Of a DNA stretch of 19,079 nucleotides, positions 6,407-14,958 are shown in pieces. Every line of letters starts with the position of its first letter. Within the stretch, counting starts at the first letter, position 1. The stretch spans positions 1-19,079 of the forward strand of contig CALKAL010000169.1 in NCBI GenBank assembly GCA_937983065.1. The letters run 5' to 3'. The stretch comes from an uncultured Bacillaceae bacterium (GTDB lineage Bacteria; Bacillota; Bacilli; Bacillales; Alkalibacillaceae). The position numbers were made by a program, and so were the translations under genes. A model generated the notes under the pieces. It saw only the letters and a program-made list of their open reading frames with translations, was not told the origin of the DNA and made no database searches.

Positions 6407-6956
6407 GAAACATAGCCTCCAAACGTCTTAAAATTTCATCTCGAATTTCCTTCCAGCGATCCTTAAATAAAGCTAAAGTGAACACATCGATATATTTTCC
6501 GTCCCTTTTAATTTGCTCTTTAAACCGTCCTTCTTCAACAAACCCTAATTTTTTATGAAAGGATAAACTAACATGATTCGTCTCAATCACTTCTGCGTTT
6601 ACTTTTCTCATGTTGAAATCATCAAAGATCATATTTAATGCTAAATAAGCTAAAGCCGTTCCTGAGCCTTTACGCGCTGTTTCATCTCCAATATAAATCC
6701 CCCAGTAACATGTTTCATTCGGATGATCAATGTTTGAAAAGCTGACGAGGCCGATCGGTTTTTCACGGTAGACAAGTTTTTTAACGATCGTCGAATGACT
6801 TGTTAAATGCTTTTGAAACCATGCTTGATGTTCGTCTACCGTAATTTTCCGATTTGAAAGCATATTGTTTCGAATACGGCTTGAGTTGCGCCATTTTAAA
6901 ATCGTATTAAAATCATCCTCTTCTAATTGTTTTAACTCAAATTGATTCCACCTCAT
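6399..6956 (-). CDS. pseH: GNAT acetyltransferase, PseH type
   Basis: A 185-residue GNAT-fold enzyme. It is predicted to acetylate the 4-amino group of UDP-4-amino-4,6-dideoxy-N-acetyl-altrosamine using acetyl-CoA, the step between aminotransferase and hydrolase. The N-terminus FELKQLEEDDFNTILKWRN is characteristic of PseH-like proteins. The central WGIYIG strand and the ARKGSGTA loop (94-101) bind the acetyl-CoA pyrophosphate. AEVIETNHVSLSFHKKLGF is the usual second GNAT motif. It starts 1 nt after the stop of pseG, with GGAGG formed by the end of that gene, so the two are translationally coupled. Position in an otherwise complete Pse set makes this role likely. Confidence 0.85.
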   Translation of the reverse strand: MRWNQFELKQLEEDDFNTILKWRNSSRIRNNMLSNRKITVDEHQAWFQKHLTSHSTIVKKLVYREKPIGLVSFSNIDHPNETCYWGIYIGDETARKGSGTALAYLALNMIFDDFNMRKVNAEVIETNHVSLSFHKKLGFVEEGRFKEQIKRDGKYIDVFTLALFKDRWKEIRDEILRRLEAMFHE

Positions 6957-6957
6957 A

Positions 6958-8001
6958 TTACCCCTCCAAAAGATGGTTAATCACTTTATTCTCATTCATA
7001 TCGTGCTCGAATAAGCTTAAACAACGTAATGACATATCATGAATGAGTGCTTTATTTTTAATCATATTTTGCAGTGTGTGAGTAATATCTGCTTCACTAA
7101 CGTCTTTAGCTTCGCCCAAAAAATGAATCACTCCGTAAGTTTGTAATGAATGAATAAGCTCCCTTTGATTAGTAGCCGTTTCTATAACTAATGTCGGTAA
7201 GCCGAGGTAACATCTTTCATAAGAGGAGCTCCCCCCTGCACCAATAGCCACGTCAGCATGTTTCATGAGGGTGGCCATATCATCTACTTGAGAATGGTAA
7301 TTAACGTACTGATATTTCGAGCACCAGTCTTTGATGAGCGCTTGATGTTCATTTGTAGCACCGACGACAACATCAACGGTTAAAGGGTGGGAAAATTGTT
7401 CGACAGCTTTTAATGCTTTCAGCGTTTCGTTCGTTTCATCTGTCCCGCCAAAAGAGATGAGCAGTCGGTTAATTGAATCATAGTTTTTATTTAAGTTTTT
7501 TCGGGCTTTTATAAATTCATCGCGTAATGTTAAATAGTTTTGCCCTAATAATTTCAATGTGCGTGGGGGGACTAGCCCGTCATATCTCTTTTCTGCTTGA
7601 ATATAAAAATTGTAATCTAACAAAATATCACATTCATGGGGGCGATTCGCTAAATCATCGATCACCATTATTTTTTGTACGTCCGCTCTTAACGTGCTCT
7701 CCCATTTTATATCAATGTCATAATGATCGATGATGAGCCAATTGATTTTTTGCTGTTGCTGTAATATGTGGCTCGTCATTTCCGCATCCTTTTTCCAATC
7801 GAAATCTTCCCCACTCGTATTTAACTCATATAATGTAAACCCCTGTGATTGAATCATTTCATTTATATTTCCTTTTAAATCACGGCATATAAAAGAAACT
7901 TGGGCTCCTTTTTCCTGTAATCGTTTTGCCATCGTTAAACAACGCATCACATGGCCAGTTCCTATTTTCACGGATGAATCAACACGGAAAAAGATGTGCA
8001 T
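6958..8001 (-). CDS. pseG: UDP-sugar hydrolase, PseG/SpsG family
   Basis: A 347-residue GT-B-fold hydrolase predicted to release UDP from UDP-2,4-diacetamido-2,4,6-trideoxy-altropyranose, giving the free sugar for PseI. RVDSSVKIGTGHVMRCL (6-22) carries the general-base candidate His17 in the GxGHxxR motif. SFGGTD (183-188) and GAGGSSSYERCYLGLP (254-269) are the C-terminal UDP-binding motifs shared with MurG and PseG. Length is that of full PseG-like proteins. Presence of this hydrolase, and absence of a NeuC-type epimerase, shows the pathway goes through a UDP-trideoxy sugar as in Pse synthesis. It starts at ATG with AAGGAAGG upstream, 14 nt behind the cytidylyltransferase. Confidence 0.85.
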   Translation of the reverse strand: MHIFFRVDSSVKIGTGHVMRCLTMAKRLQEKGAQVSFICRDLKGNINEMIQSQGFTLYELNTSGEDFDWKKDAEMTSHILQQQQKINWLIIDHYDIDIKWESTLRADVQKIMVIDDLANRPHECDILLDYNFYIQAEKRYDGLVPPRTLKLLGQNYLTLRDEFIKARKNLNKNYDSINRLLISFGGTDETNETLKALKAVEQFSHPLTVDVVVGATNEHQALIKDWCSKYQYVNYHSQVDDMATLMKHADVAIGAGGSSSYERCYLGLPTLVIETATNQRELIHSLQTYGVIHFLGEAKDVSEADITHTLQNMIKNKALIHDMSLRCLSLFEHDMNENKVINHLLEG

Positions 8002-8015
8002 AAAAGAACCTTCCT

Positions 8016-8744
8016 TTAAATTTTTTTCTGTTCAATATGGGCATTTATTTTTTTCCACTCGGGGTATTGATGAAGTAAATCAAGGATGTCTTCTAATGTG
8101 AACGCGTTATTTTTAGGGTAAAGATGTTCAATTAAACGTTTGATTAAATTGAAGTCTTCCATTGTGTCGACGGTTAATCGTAATTGATGAAAATCGTGCT
8201 TATATTTGACGTTTTCGACGCGAAAATCGTTTAAATGTTTTAAAATATATGACGTCACATGCTCCCGGTCAGACTTTTCAAGAGCTTTTTCGTGTAATTT
8301 AAATAATGACTCCTTTGATATGACTTCTACATCCATCCCCCGCGGATACGTCCGTTCAATTGTATTTGATACGTAATCGAGCTTACGGTTTGTTAAATAG
8401 GTGGCGATCATTTTGTCAATCACATTTGGATCAATAAGGGGACAATCAGCCGTTAATCGAACGACAGCATCGGCATGAAAATCAACCGCCGCATGATAAT
8501 ATCTCGATAAAACATCTTCTTCAGCCCCGCGAAAATAAGGAACAGAAAGCTCATGACACTTATTAATAATCGCATCATCTTCTTCATTCCCTGTCGTTGC
8601 GATAACTATCTCATCAATGAAGCTTGCCCGTTTAATCCGTTCGATTTCATATTCAAGTAATGACTTATTCAACACATTTTTTAACACTTTTCCTGGTAGC
8701 CTCGTTGATCCCATCCGTGCTTGAATAATAGCGACTACTTTCAA
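8016..8744 (-). CDS. SpsF-type cytidylyltransferase, likely CMP-Pse synthetase
   Basis: A 242-residue nucleotidyltransferase of the CMP-sugar synthetase superfamily, SpsF branch. AIIQARMGSTRLPGKVL (5-21) is the nucleotide-binding signature. Further motifs are RGAEEDVLSRY (72-82) and RLTADCPLID (96-105), which holds metal-binding Asp residues, then SDREHVT. It lacks the features of the classic PseF/NeuA subgroup. As the only nucleotidyltransferase in a locus that makes a nonulosonic acid, it most likely makes the CMP-activated sugar; B. subtilis SpsF sits in the same gene context. The start is TTG at 8744, with GAGGTGAT just upstream. In vitro activity on Pse is inferred. Confidence 0.75.
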   Translation of the reverse strand: MKVVAIIQARMGSTRLPGKVLKNVLNKSLLEYEIERIKRASFIDEIVIATTGNEEDDAIINKCHELSVPYFRGAEEDVLSRYYHAAVDFHADAVVRLTADCPLIDPNVIDKMIATYLTNRKLDYVSNTIERTYPRGMDVEVISKESLFKLHEKALEKSDREHVTSYILKHLNDFRVENVKYKHDFHQLRLTVDTMEDFNLIKRLIEHLYPKNNAFTLEDILDLLHQYPEWKKINAHIEQKKI

Positions 8745-8757
8745 TCAATCACCTCAT

Positions 8758-9954
8758 TTAAAGAGAATAGTAGGAAATTACTTTGTTTACGGCTTTCACG
8801 ACATCAGATGCATCGTCGTTTGTCATTTGCGGAAATAACGGGAGAGTTATAATTTCTTCATACGTTTGTTCAGCAGTTGGACATAGCCCTTTTTCATAGC
8901 CTAAGTTCTCATAATAAGGATGCCAATAGATCGGGATATAATGGACATTTACGCCAATGTTTTCTTTTTGTAGCGCTTCAAAAATCTTTTTTCTACTAAC
9001 CGTTAATTTATCTAAATCGAGCCTAAGGACATATAAGTGCCAGCTCGACTCACATCCTTCTAGTAATTTTGGAGTGTGAATGGCGGCGATATTTGAAAAA
9101 GCGTTATTATAAAACTCGACAATTTGTTTTCGCCGTTCAATAAAAGATTCAAGCTTACTAAGTTGACTTAATCCTAAAGCAGCTTGAAGATCATTTAACC
9201 GGTAATTGTAGCCTAAAAATTGCATCTCATAAAACCACGGGCCATCTGATTTTATAAATCTTTTTGGATCCTTCGTAATACCGTGATTTCGAAACTGAAT
9301 TAATTCGTTATAAAGTTTTTCATCATTAGTCGTAATCATTCCGCCTTCACCCGTCGTTATATGTTTAACTGGATGAAAGCTAAACATCGTCATATCGCTC
9401 ATTGCACCGACAGATTTTCCTTTATAGGTTGCACCAAGCGCATGGGCCGCATCTTCTATAACAGTTAAATTGTATTTTTGTGCAAGAGGTAATATATTGT
9501 CGTAATCACAGGGCTGGCCCGCGAAATCAACAGGAATAATCGCTTTTGTCCTCTCGTTAATTAACGGTTCAATCGATTCAGGAGAAAGGTTAAAACTGTG
9601 CTGATCTATATCAGCAAAAACGGGGGTGGCCCCTTGATATAAGATGCTATTAGCGGTAGCTGCAAAGGACAATGGTGTCGTAATGACTTCATCGCCTTTT
9701 TTAATCCCCGCAGCAAAACACGCGGCATGTAAAGCTGCTGTTCCATTAATAAATGAAACAGCATACTTTGCCCCGACCGTGCTTGCTATTTTTTGTTCAA
9801 ATTCTTTAACTTTTGGTCCTGTCGTTAAAAAATCACTGCGTAACACTGCTGAAACTGCTTCTATATCATCTGAATCAATCCACTGCCTGGCATAAGGTAA
9901 AAAATCTTTTCTAACGGGCTTTCCGCCATGTATAGCTAATTGATCCATAGTCAT
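8758..9954 (-). CDS. pseC: PLP-dependent aminotransferase, PseC/SpsC type
   Basis: A 398-residue DegT/DnrJ/EryC1 sugar aminotransferase. It transfers an amino group, usually from glutamate, to the 4-keto carbon of the UDP-4-keto-6-deoxy sugar. The Schiff-base lysine is Lys197 in SFHPVKHITTGEGG, with Asp168 in EDAAHALG contacting the pyridine nitrogen. EVITTPLSFAATAN (89-102) and the late HYIPIYWHPYY stretch match H. pylori PseC closely, favouring the altro-sugar substrate. Its ATG overlaps the stop of the upstream SDR gene by one base (TAATG), with GAGGG 7 nt before the ATG. The N-terminus LAIHGGKPVR is typical of the family. Confidence 0.85.
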   Translation of the reverse strand: MTMDQLAIHGGKPVRKDFLPYARQWIDSDDIEAVSAVLRSDFLTTGPKVKEFEQKIASTVGAKYAVSFINGTAALHAACFAAGIKKGDEVITTPLSFAATANSILYQGATPVFADIDQHSFNLSPESIEPLINERTKAIIPVDFAGQPCDYDNILPLAQKYNLTVIEDAAHALGATYKGKSVGAMSDMTMFSFHPVKHITTGEGGMITTNDEKLYNELIQFRNHGITKDPKRFIKSDGPWFYEMQFLGYNYRLNDLQAALGLSQLSKLESFIERRKQIVEFYNNAFSNIAAIHTPKLLEGCESSWHLYVLRLDLDKLTVSRKKIFEALQKENIGVNVHYIPIYWHPYYENLGYEKGLCPTAEQTYEEIITLPLFPQMTNDDASDVVKAVNKVISYYSL

Positions 9955-10907
9955 TATAATTCCCTCAAATCAAATTGAGTTTTTAACCAATGCTCCGTTT
10001 TACTAATACCTGCTTCTAAACTATGAACTGGTTCCCATCCTAACAATTCCTTTGCCTTGTCGTAATTACAAATGAGTTTTTGAATTTCACTTTGCGGATG
10101 AATATGCTCCACATGCCGAATCATTTCCTCATCTTTTACAATTAATAAAGCAAGCTCGTTAATTGAAATATCTTCGCCTAACCCAGCGTTTAAAATTTCC
10201 CCATTGGCACGGTCCGAATAGCCCGCTTCAACGACGAATTTGGCACAATCCTCAACATAGAGTAAGTCGCGGGTTTGGTTGCCATCGCCGTAAATATTGA
10301 CAGGCACACCTTTTAATTTATTTTTAATAAAAATTGAAACGACGCCCCCTTCAGAATTAGACTTCTGATACGGTCCGTACGTATTGAAAGGGCGAATAAC
10401 GACAGTTGGTAAGCCATAAGCGAAATAATAAGATAAAACGATATTTTCCGCAGCAATTTTTGCCCCAGCATAAGGGGAAGCTGGTTTTGTCGGATGATGT
10501 TCATCAATTTTTCCATTAGTTGCACCGTCATAAACCATACATGTACTCATAAAAACCATTTTGACGTTATTTTCTTTACAACGTTCTAAAATGTAAAAAG
10601 TTGCAACGGTATCATTTAAAAACGTTTTTTCAGGATCATTTATACTATCTTGAACATTAATATTTGCAGCTAAATGGTAACAAAGATCAAAGTTAACGGA
10701 TTGAAATAAATCGTCTAATAACCCTTGATTTTGTATATCAGCTTGGATGAATCGTTTAAAATTAGCGTGATCAATCAGTTCTTGAAGGTTAGCTAGACTT
10801 CCGTTTGATAAATTATCAACGACCCAAACGTTATGTCCATCGTCTAACAATTGCTTTACGACCCACCTTCCGATAAATCCTGCACCGCCTGTTACTAGAA
10901 CGTTCAT
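9954..10907 (-). CDS. Extended SDR, NAD-dependent epimerase/dehydratase
   Basis: A 317-residue extended short-chain dehydrogenase acting on a nucleotide sugar. GGAGFIG (7-13) binds NAD, and the catalytic Tyr146-x3-Lys150 lies in SPYAGAK. The Ser/Thr position is STCMVYD (121-127), which lacks the Asp-Glu pair of RmlB-type 4,6-dehydratases and looks more like a 4-epimerase. RPFNTYGP and GDGNQTRDLLYVEDCA are standard C-terminal substrate motifs. The canonical Pse pathway needs only one SDR (PseB). B. thuringiensis is reported to use two, called Pen and Pal, so this may be the second member of such a pair. Otherwise it may make another sugar of the glycan. It is coupled to pseC. The exact reaction is open. 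Confidence 0.75.
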   Translation of the reverse strand: MNVLVTGGAGFIGRWVVKQLLDDGHNVWVVDNLSNGSLANLQELIDHANFKRFIQADIQNQGLLDDLFQSVNFDLCYHLAANINVQDSINDPEKTFLNDTVATFYILERCKENNVKMVFMSTCMVYDGATNGKIDEHHPTKPASPYAGAKIAAENIVLSYYFAYGLPTVVIRPFNTYGPYQKSNSEGGVVSIFIKNKLKGVPVNIYGDGNQTRDLLYVEDCAKFVVEAGYSDRANGEILNAGLGEDISINELALLIVKDEEMIRHVEHIHPQSEIQKLICNYDKAKELLGWEPVHSLEAGISKTEHWLKTQFDLREL

Positions 10908-10922
10908 GATGATTTCACTCCT

Positions 10923-12350
10923 TTATGATTCATTCTCTTTCGTTAAACGTTCAATCAGCTTTAATAAACGATTAATAGATAGGACATTTCTTTGATCATA
11001 GGCATTCGTTAAAAATTCCTCCCTTTTTTGATTGACGTATTTGTTAAAGGATGTGTCCGTAAAATATTGTTTAACTTTAATCGCCAATGTTAACGGATGC
11101 TTTTGGGCGATTTGATCTAATGAATCGAAATAACCCGTGTAGCCTGGAAATCGTTCATTTAAAATAAACGCTGGTTTACCCGCAAGCATCGCCTCTAAAG
11201 CGATGGTCGATGAATAGACGACGACAGCATCGACGTTATGAATAATGTCATATAAGTGGAAGCTTTCTGCAGTAAATAGATTAGGAAATTCATTAATGAG
11301 AGGATGATGTTTTACATTCGGAAAATCACGCAGGATCAGATTAAAGCTATTGTCATTCGTTAAAATACGAAGAAATTCACGCCATTGATCAATATTTTGT
11401 TCTCCTCTTACGCCGACTAATATTGTTTTTTTCTTCGGATTTAATCGGACCTTCTTCTCAAAATGTGCTTTTGATTGTTTTTTTCTTAAAAAAATTTGGT
11501 CGAAACGGGGATGCCCGACCTTTTCTAAAAGTGACTCATCCACCCCTTTTCGTTTAAACCAATCGACTTCAAACGAGCCGTATACTGCATCAATTTGCGC
11601 AATTTTAGGTAAATAACCATGTTCCCCTGAAATAATGCCGTGTTGCATACAAATCGTCGGAATCCCTTTTTCTTGAGCAATCATGACTAATGTTCTACAT
11701 TCTGGGTAATGGGTCGATGGGACAATGACGGCTTTAATTTTTTCCCGTTCAAATAATTGTTCCACCTCGATAATTCTGTTCATTATTTTCGTAATTTGCA
11801 TCATAAAGACGCGTTGGAAATATTTATCACCAATCATAAAATGCTCTTTATTTTGCGCATAGATTTTATTCGCTTTTTTTTGGACTGATTTCATTTGGTT
11901 GTTTAATGTTGTGCTGTTGTTTGAGTAATCGGCAAAGTCGTGAGTTGGGATTGCTAGCTTTTTTTGTGGTCTATTTTTTATTTTCTCAACGAAAAGTAAT
12001 GTTTCATTCGGTTTGAAATGCTTTAGTAACGTTTCATTAGGAAAGCGAAGGAGATTGTAAATATCGAATAGAACGATTTTCCCGTCCTTTGGTGGATTCA
12101 TATTTTTGCTCCGATGTTTGTTAATAAATCGATTAAATTTATTTTGAATATCTTTTTCCTTCGTGACTTGATTGACTAATTTTTTTTGGATTGAATCATT
12201 TTCTAGCTCTCTCATAAGTTGCGTGTTGTTTTTAATTAAGCTACGGAAGTGACATAAATAAGGGAGTGAATACCCTTTAAACTGTAAGCTTTCAAATTGA
12301 TCTAAAAAATCGAGATAAAGGGACCAATAGTTTCGTGTGAACAAATCCAT
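10923..12350 (-). CDS. Putative GT-B glycosyltransferase, paralog A
   Basis: A 475-residue cytosolic protein with no membrane segment. The N-terminal region (FTRNYWSLYLDFLDQFESL) is shared almost position for position with the gene at 13545. The C-terminal half looks like a GT-B nucleotide-sugar fold of the capsule-synthesis/CDP-glycerol-transferase superfamily: ICMQHGII (233-240), GHPRFDQI (279-286), HLYDIIHNVDAVV (365-377) and STIALEAMLAGKP (381-393). The Arg-Pro-His-Pro motif of CDP-glycerol transferases is replaced by LRDFP. It sits between pseB and the second SDR gene, with gaps of about 15 nt. B. subtilis SpsB is a related protein in a similar setting. Best guess: it adds pseudaminic acid or another glycan unit; donor and acceptor are unknown. 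Confidence 0.6.
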   Translation of the reverse strand: MDLFTRNYWSLYLDFLDQFESLQFKGYSLPYLCHFRSLIKNNTQLMRELENDSIQKKLVNQVTKEKDIQNKFNRFINKHRSKNMNPPKDGKIVLFDIYNLLRFPNETLLKHFKPNETLLFVEKIKNRPQKKLAIPTHDFADYSNNSTTLNNQMKSVQKKANKIYAQNKEHFMIGDKYFQRVFMMQITKIMNRIIEVEQLFEREKIKAVIVPSTHYPECRTLVMIAQEKGIPTICMQHGIISGEHGYLPKIAQIDAVYGSFEVDWFKRKGVDESLLEKVGHPRFDQIFLRKKQSKAHFEKKVRLNPKKKTILVGVRGEQNIDQWREFLRILTNDNSFNLILRDFPNVKHHPLINEFPNLFTAESFHLYDIIHNVDAVVVYSSTIALEAMLAGKPAFILNERFPGYTGYFDSLDQIAQKHPLTLAIKVKQYFTDTSFNKYVNQKREEFLTNAYDQRNVLSINRLLKLIERLTKENES

Positions 12351-12366
12351 GTTTCTCCCCCAAATC

Positions 12367-13368
12367 TTATATGATATTTTCTTTTTTAATTAATTGGCGG
12401 ATTTCTTCTACCGAAAGTGGCCGCTCGTTATTTGAACTATAGGCGCCTATTTTCGCCGGTTTAAATGGCTCGTTTGAATCTCTATTCGACTCATCAGCAG
12501 GAATGACGAACATATTCGATGATTCCAAAGCAATCCTTGACTCGTTATATGTCATTAATTCTTCATACATTTTTTCTCCAGGCCTTAAACCGATGTTTTC
12601 AATCGTAATTTCATCTTTTGGGATGTTATATTTATGACATGTTTCTTCAATCGTGACCGTTGCTAAATCTTTTAGTGTAATCACTGGCATTTTTAACACA
12701 AATATGTCGCCTCCTTTTGCCTTTTCAAGAGCTTTCATCGTTAGCATCGTTGCTTCGTCGACGGTCATCATAAAGCGGGTCATGTTTAAATCTGTTGCTG
12801 TTATTTTCCGATCGTTAATAATTTGATTTTTAAATAACGGAACGACAGACCCTCTAGAACCGATAATATTTCCGAAACGAACACAAGCGATAATAGTTGA
12901 ATTGTCTCCTAATGCAACCGATGATTGAATTATTTTTTCCGCGATTAGCTTCGTGGCGCCATACGTATTCGTTGGGGAAATGGCTTTATCCGTGCTTGTG
13001 TAAACCATTTTTTTTACCTTATTTTTAATGGCAGCATGAATCACATTTTTCGTGCCGATTATATTCGTTAAAACCGCTTCAAACGGATTCGCTTCACAAG
13101 CTGGCACATGTTTCATCGCTGCTAAATGAAAGACATAATCAATTCCTTGCATCGCACTTTCTAACCGATCATAATTACGGACATCGCCAATGATGTATTG
13201 AATTTGATCGTTATTTCCAAGTTCATTTTTTAATAGATGTTGTCTATATTCATCTCTACTAAACACTTTAATAAGCTTAGGGTTTTGCATTTGTAAATGT
13301 TTAATAACGTTTCGCCCGACTGTACCCGTTCCTCCGATAACTAATATTTTTTTTCCTTTAAAAAACAC
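12367..13368 (-). CDS. pseB: UDP-GlcNAc 4,6-dehydratase, PseB/CapD type
   Basis: A 333-residue SDR catalysing the first pathway step, converting UDP-N-acetylglucosamine to the 4-keto-6-deoxy sugar (with C5 inversion in true PseB). GGTGTVG (12-18) binds NAD(P). FHLAAMKHVPACE (80-92) replaces the usual epimerase sequence and is diagnostic of the PseB/FlaA1/CapD group. STDKAISPTNTYGATK (125-140) supplies Asp127, Lys128 and Tyr136-x3-Lys140. RFGNIIGSRGSVVP and LRPGEKMYEEL complete the family set. It has no membrane domain, unlike long CapD/PglF enzymes. GTG at 13368 is chosen because AGGAGG lies 6 nt upstream and the protein then begins with the usual short FKGKKILV; a longer frame would add 16 atypical residues. 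Confidence 0.85.
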   Translation of the reverse strand: MFFKGKKILVIGGTGTVGRNVIKHLQMQNPKLIKVFSRDEYRQHLLKNELGNNDQIQYIIGDVRNYDRLESAMQGIDYVFHLAAMKHVPACEANPFEAVLTNIIGTKNVIHAAIKNKVKKMVYTSTDKAISPTNTYGATKLIAEKIIQSSVALGDNSTIIACVRFGNIIGSRGSVVPLFKNQIINDRKITATDLNMTRFMMTVDEATMLTMKALEKAKGGDIFVLKMPVITLKDLATVTIEETCHKYNIPKDEITIENIGLRPGEKMYEELMTYNESRIALESSNMFVIPADESNRDSNEPFKPAKIGAYSSNNERPLSVEEIRQLIKKENII

Positions 13369-13435
13369 GATAACCCTCCTGCTTCTTAAATCATGTTGCA
13401 TTTTTACATATAGCATTTATATTCAGTCGCATTAT

Positions 13436-13462
13436 TCACGTATGGACTTGTATAATCTGTGT
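13436..13462 (-). promoter_or_regulatory. Candidate sigma-K promoter before pseB
   Basis: On the minus strand AC (13461-13462), 16 nt, then CATACGTGA (13436-13444) matches sigma-K with one mismatch (GA for TA at the end). It lies in the only sizeable gap (176 nt) inside the operon, about 68 nt upstream of the GTG start. It would let the pseB-to-pseI part be transcribed separately. No hairpin terminator is seen in the gap. Confidence 0.4.
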
Positions 13463-13544
13463 CGGATAAAATAAATGCAGTAAACAATTAATTTTTTGGA
13501 AGTTTTGCTGAGATTTATAGATAATATGTGGAGTTTCGGGCGGA

Positions 13545-14951
13545 TCAGTTTTCCTTCTCCTTTATTGATTGTATAAGCTTTTTTAACCGATTCGTTGATT
13601 GATTGGGAGGGTTCGGATAACGGTCGTTTAAAAATCGGGCATTCACCGTTTTAAACTTTTTTTCAAACATCGGATCGTTTAAAAATTGCACGATATAATT
13701 TGATAACTGGGCAGGTTCATTATAAAAAAACGGCTGTACATCTTGAAAATATTCGGTTTGACTCACGCTATCACTTTTCCATATAAAGACGGGCTTTTTA
13801 GCTAGCATCGCTTCTAGAGCAACCGTTGATTCATACGTAATAACGATATCTGATACGGAAATTAGGTCGTAGAGGTGAATATGTTTTGATATGATTACTC
13901 CTTTATGATGTTTCAAGGCAGTTTCTAATGCGCGAATATTTCCTTTAGGCTTGACGATGATATTGACGTTTTCGTTTTTCAAATGACTTAATATCGTTTT
14001 TAATTCGGTAAATTTTTCGTGATGGCTAATGAAGAGTAATGTTTTTTTCTTGGGATTTATTTTTAATCTCTCCTTCAGTTTTTCATTAACGGGCTGTTTA
14101 CGTGTGAAAATCATATCAAACTTAGGTGAGCCGATCTGTTTTATAACCTTTTCCTTTACGCCGTGGCTTTTGTACCATGACGCCTCATACGGTCCAAAAA
14201 CAGCTTGATAATTCGCGATGACAGGTAAATAACCGAATTGGAGAGCAATGATTCCATGCTGTAAACAAATAACTGGAATTCCTCGTTCAAAGGCAGCAAA
14301 AACGAGCGCCTTACTTTCGGGATAGCTCGTTTCACCGAGTACCATCACATCGCATTTGACATTATTCATAAAATGATGGGCAGCAGAAATCTGTGATAAA
14401 ATTAACGGAATTTCTTGAATGACCCTTTCTTGAAACGCTCGATTACTAAATATCGGATGGTTCTTTTCGTTTTGGAGTTGCTTATTCATTTTATCTTTGT
14501 ATGATTGTATTTCTGTTTCTAGTTGATCAGCATAATCGGCTAAATAATAGACGTTATATGGATAATGAGCCTCTGTTTTTACATGTCCACCTCTAACGAT
14601 GACGGGATTTAAATGATGAAAATCGTTAACGTAAGCTTCTTTTGGTATATTGAGGAGATTTTCATAAAAAACAACGGAACCCCTCCCCTTTCTTCGTTTC
14701 TTTTCAGTCGTATTCCACCTTTTTAAATAGTTATCAAATTGAACTTGAATAGGGACCTTTGAATCGAATGAGTTATTAAAATGATGGTGGATGGACGGAT
14801 CTTTCAATTTATTTGAAATCGCCTTGTTAGAAGCAATTAGTTGATAAAAATGACTGTATAAAGGGAGTGGAAAACGTCGGTAACGGATATTTTCGAAGGT
14901 CTTTAAAAAATCAAAGTATAACGACCAGTAATTGGTTTCAAAGGGATTCAT
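13545..14951 (-). CDS. Putative GT-B glycosyltransferase, paralog B
   Basis: A 468-residue paralog of the protein encoded at 10923. Both open with the block NYWSLY-x-DFL-x-x-FE and share CLQHGII (229-235), SPKFDMI, HLYDLISVSDIVITY and STVALEAMLAKKP (375-387). Overall divergence is large, so this is an old duplication. The region aligned with the basic donor-phosphate motif reads VKPKG instead of RPHP. It is cytosolic with no transmembrane helix. AGGTGAT before the ATG overlaps the end of the preceding gene (7-nt gap), so the two are co-translated. Likely a sugar or glycerol-phosphate transferase adding residues to the glycan; two copies suggest alternate acceptors or linkages. Confidence 0.6.
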   Translation of the reverse strand: MNPFETNYWSLYFDFLKTFENIRYRRFPLPLYSHFYQLIASNKAISNKLKDPSIHHHFNNSFDSKVPIQVQFDNYLKRWNTTEKKRRKGRGSVVFYENLLNIPKEAYVNDFHHLNPVIVRGGHVKTEAHYPYNVYYLADYADQLETEIQSYKDKMNKQLQNEKNHPIFSNRAFQERVIQEIPLILSQISAAHHFMNNVKCDVMVLGETSYPESKALVFAAFERGIPVICLQHGIIALQFGYLPVIANYQAVFGPYEASWYKSHGVKEKVIKQIGSPKFDMIFTRKQPVNEKLKERLKINPKKKTLLFISHHEKFTELKTILSHLKNENVNIIVKPKGNIRALETALKHHKGVIISKHIHLYDLISVSDIVITYESTVALEAMLAKKPVFIWKSDSVSQTEYFQDVQPFFYNEPAQLSNYIVQFLNDPMFEKKFKTVNARFLNDRYPNPPNQSTNRLKKLIQSIKEKEN

Positions 14952-14958
14952 TCGTAGA

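Noticed and set aside
10313..10531. Minus-strand frame within the second SDR gene
   Set aside because: It is out of frame with a well-conserved enzyme and has no start signal of its own.
5357..13368. Reading the operon as a legionaminic or sialic acid pathway
   Set aside because: No NeuC-type epimerase is present. PseC- and PseI-specific stretches (TTPLSFAATAN, HYIPIYWH, AHTPWEWH) and a PseG-type hydrolase favour pseudaminic acid. The B. subtilis sps genes have been linked to legionaminic acid, so the isomer still needs chemical proof.
13369..13416. Sixteen extra N-terminal residues on pseB from an upstream ATG
   Set aside because: AGGAGG lies 6 nt before the internal GTG, and the protein then matches the family's usual N-terminus; the extra residues are atypical.
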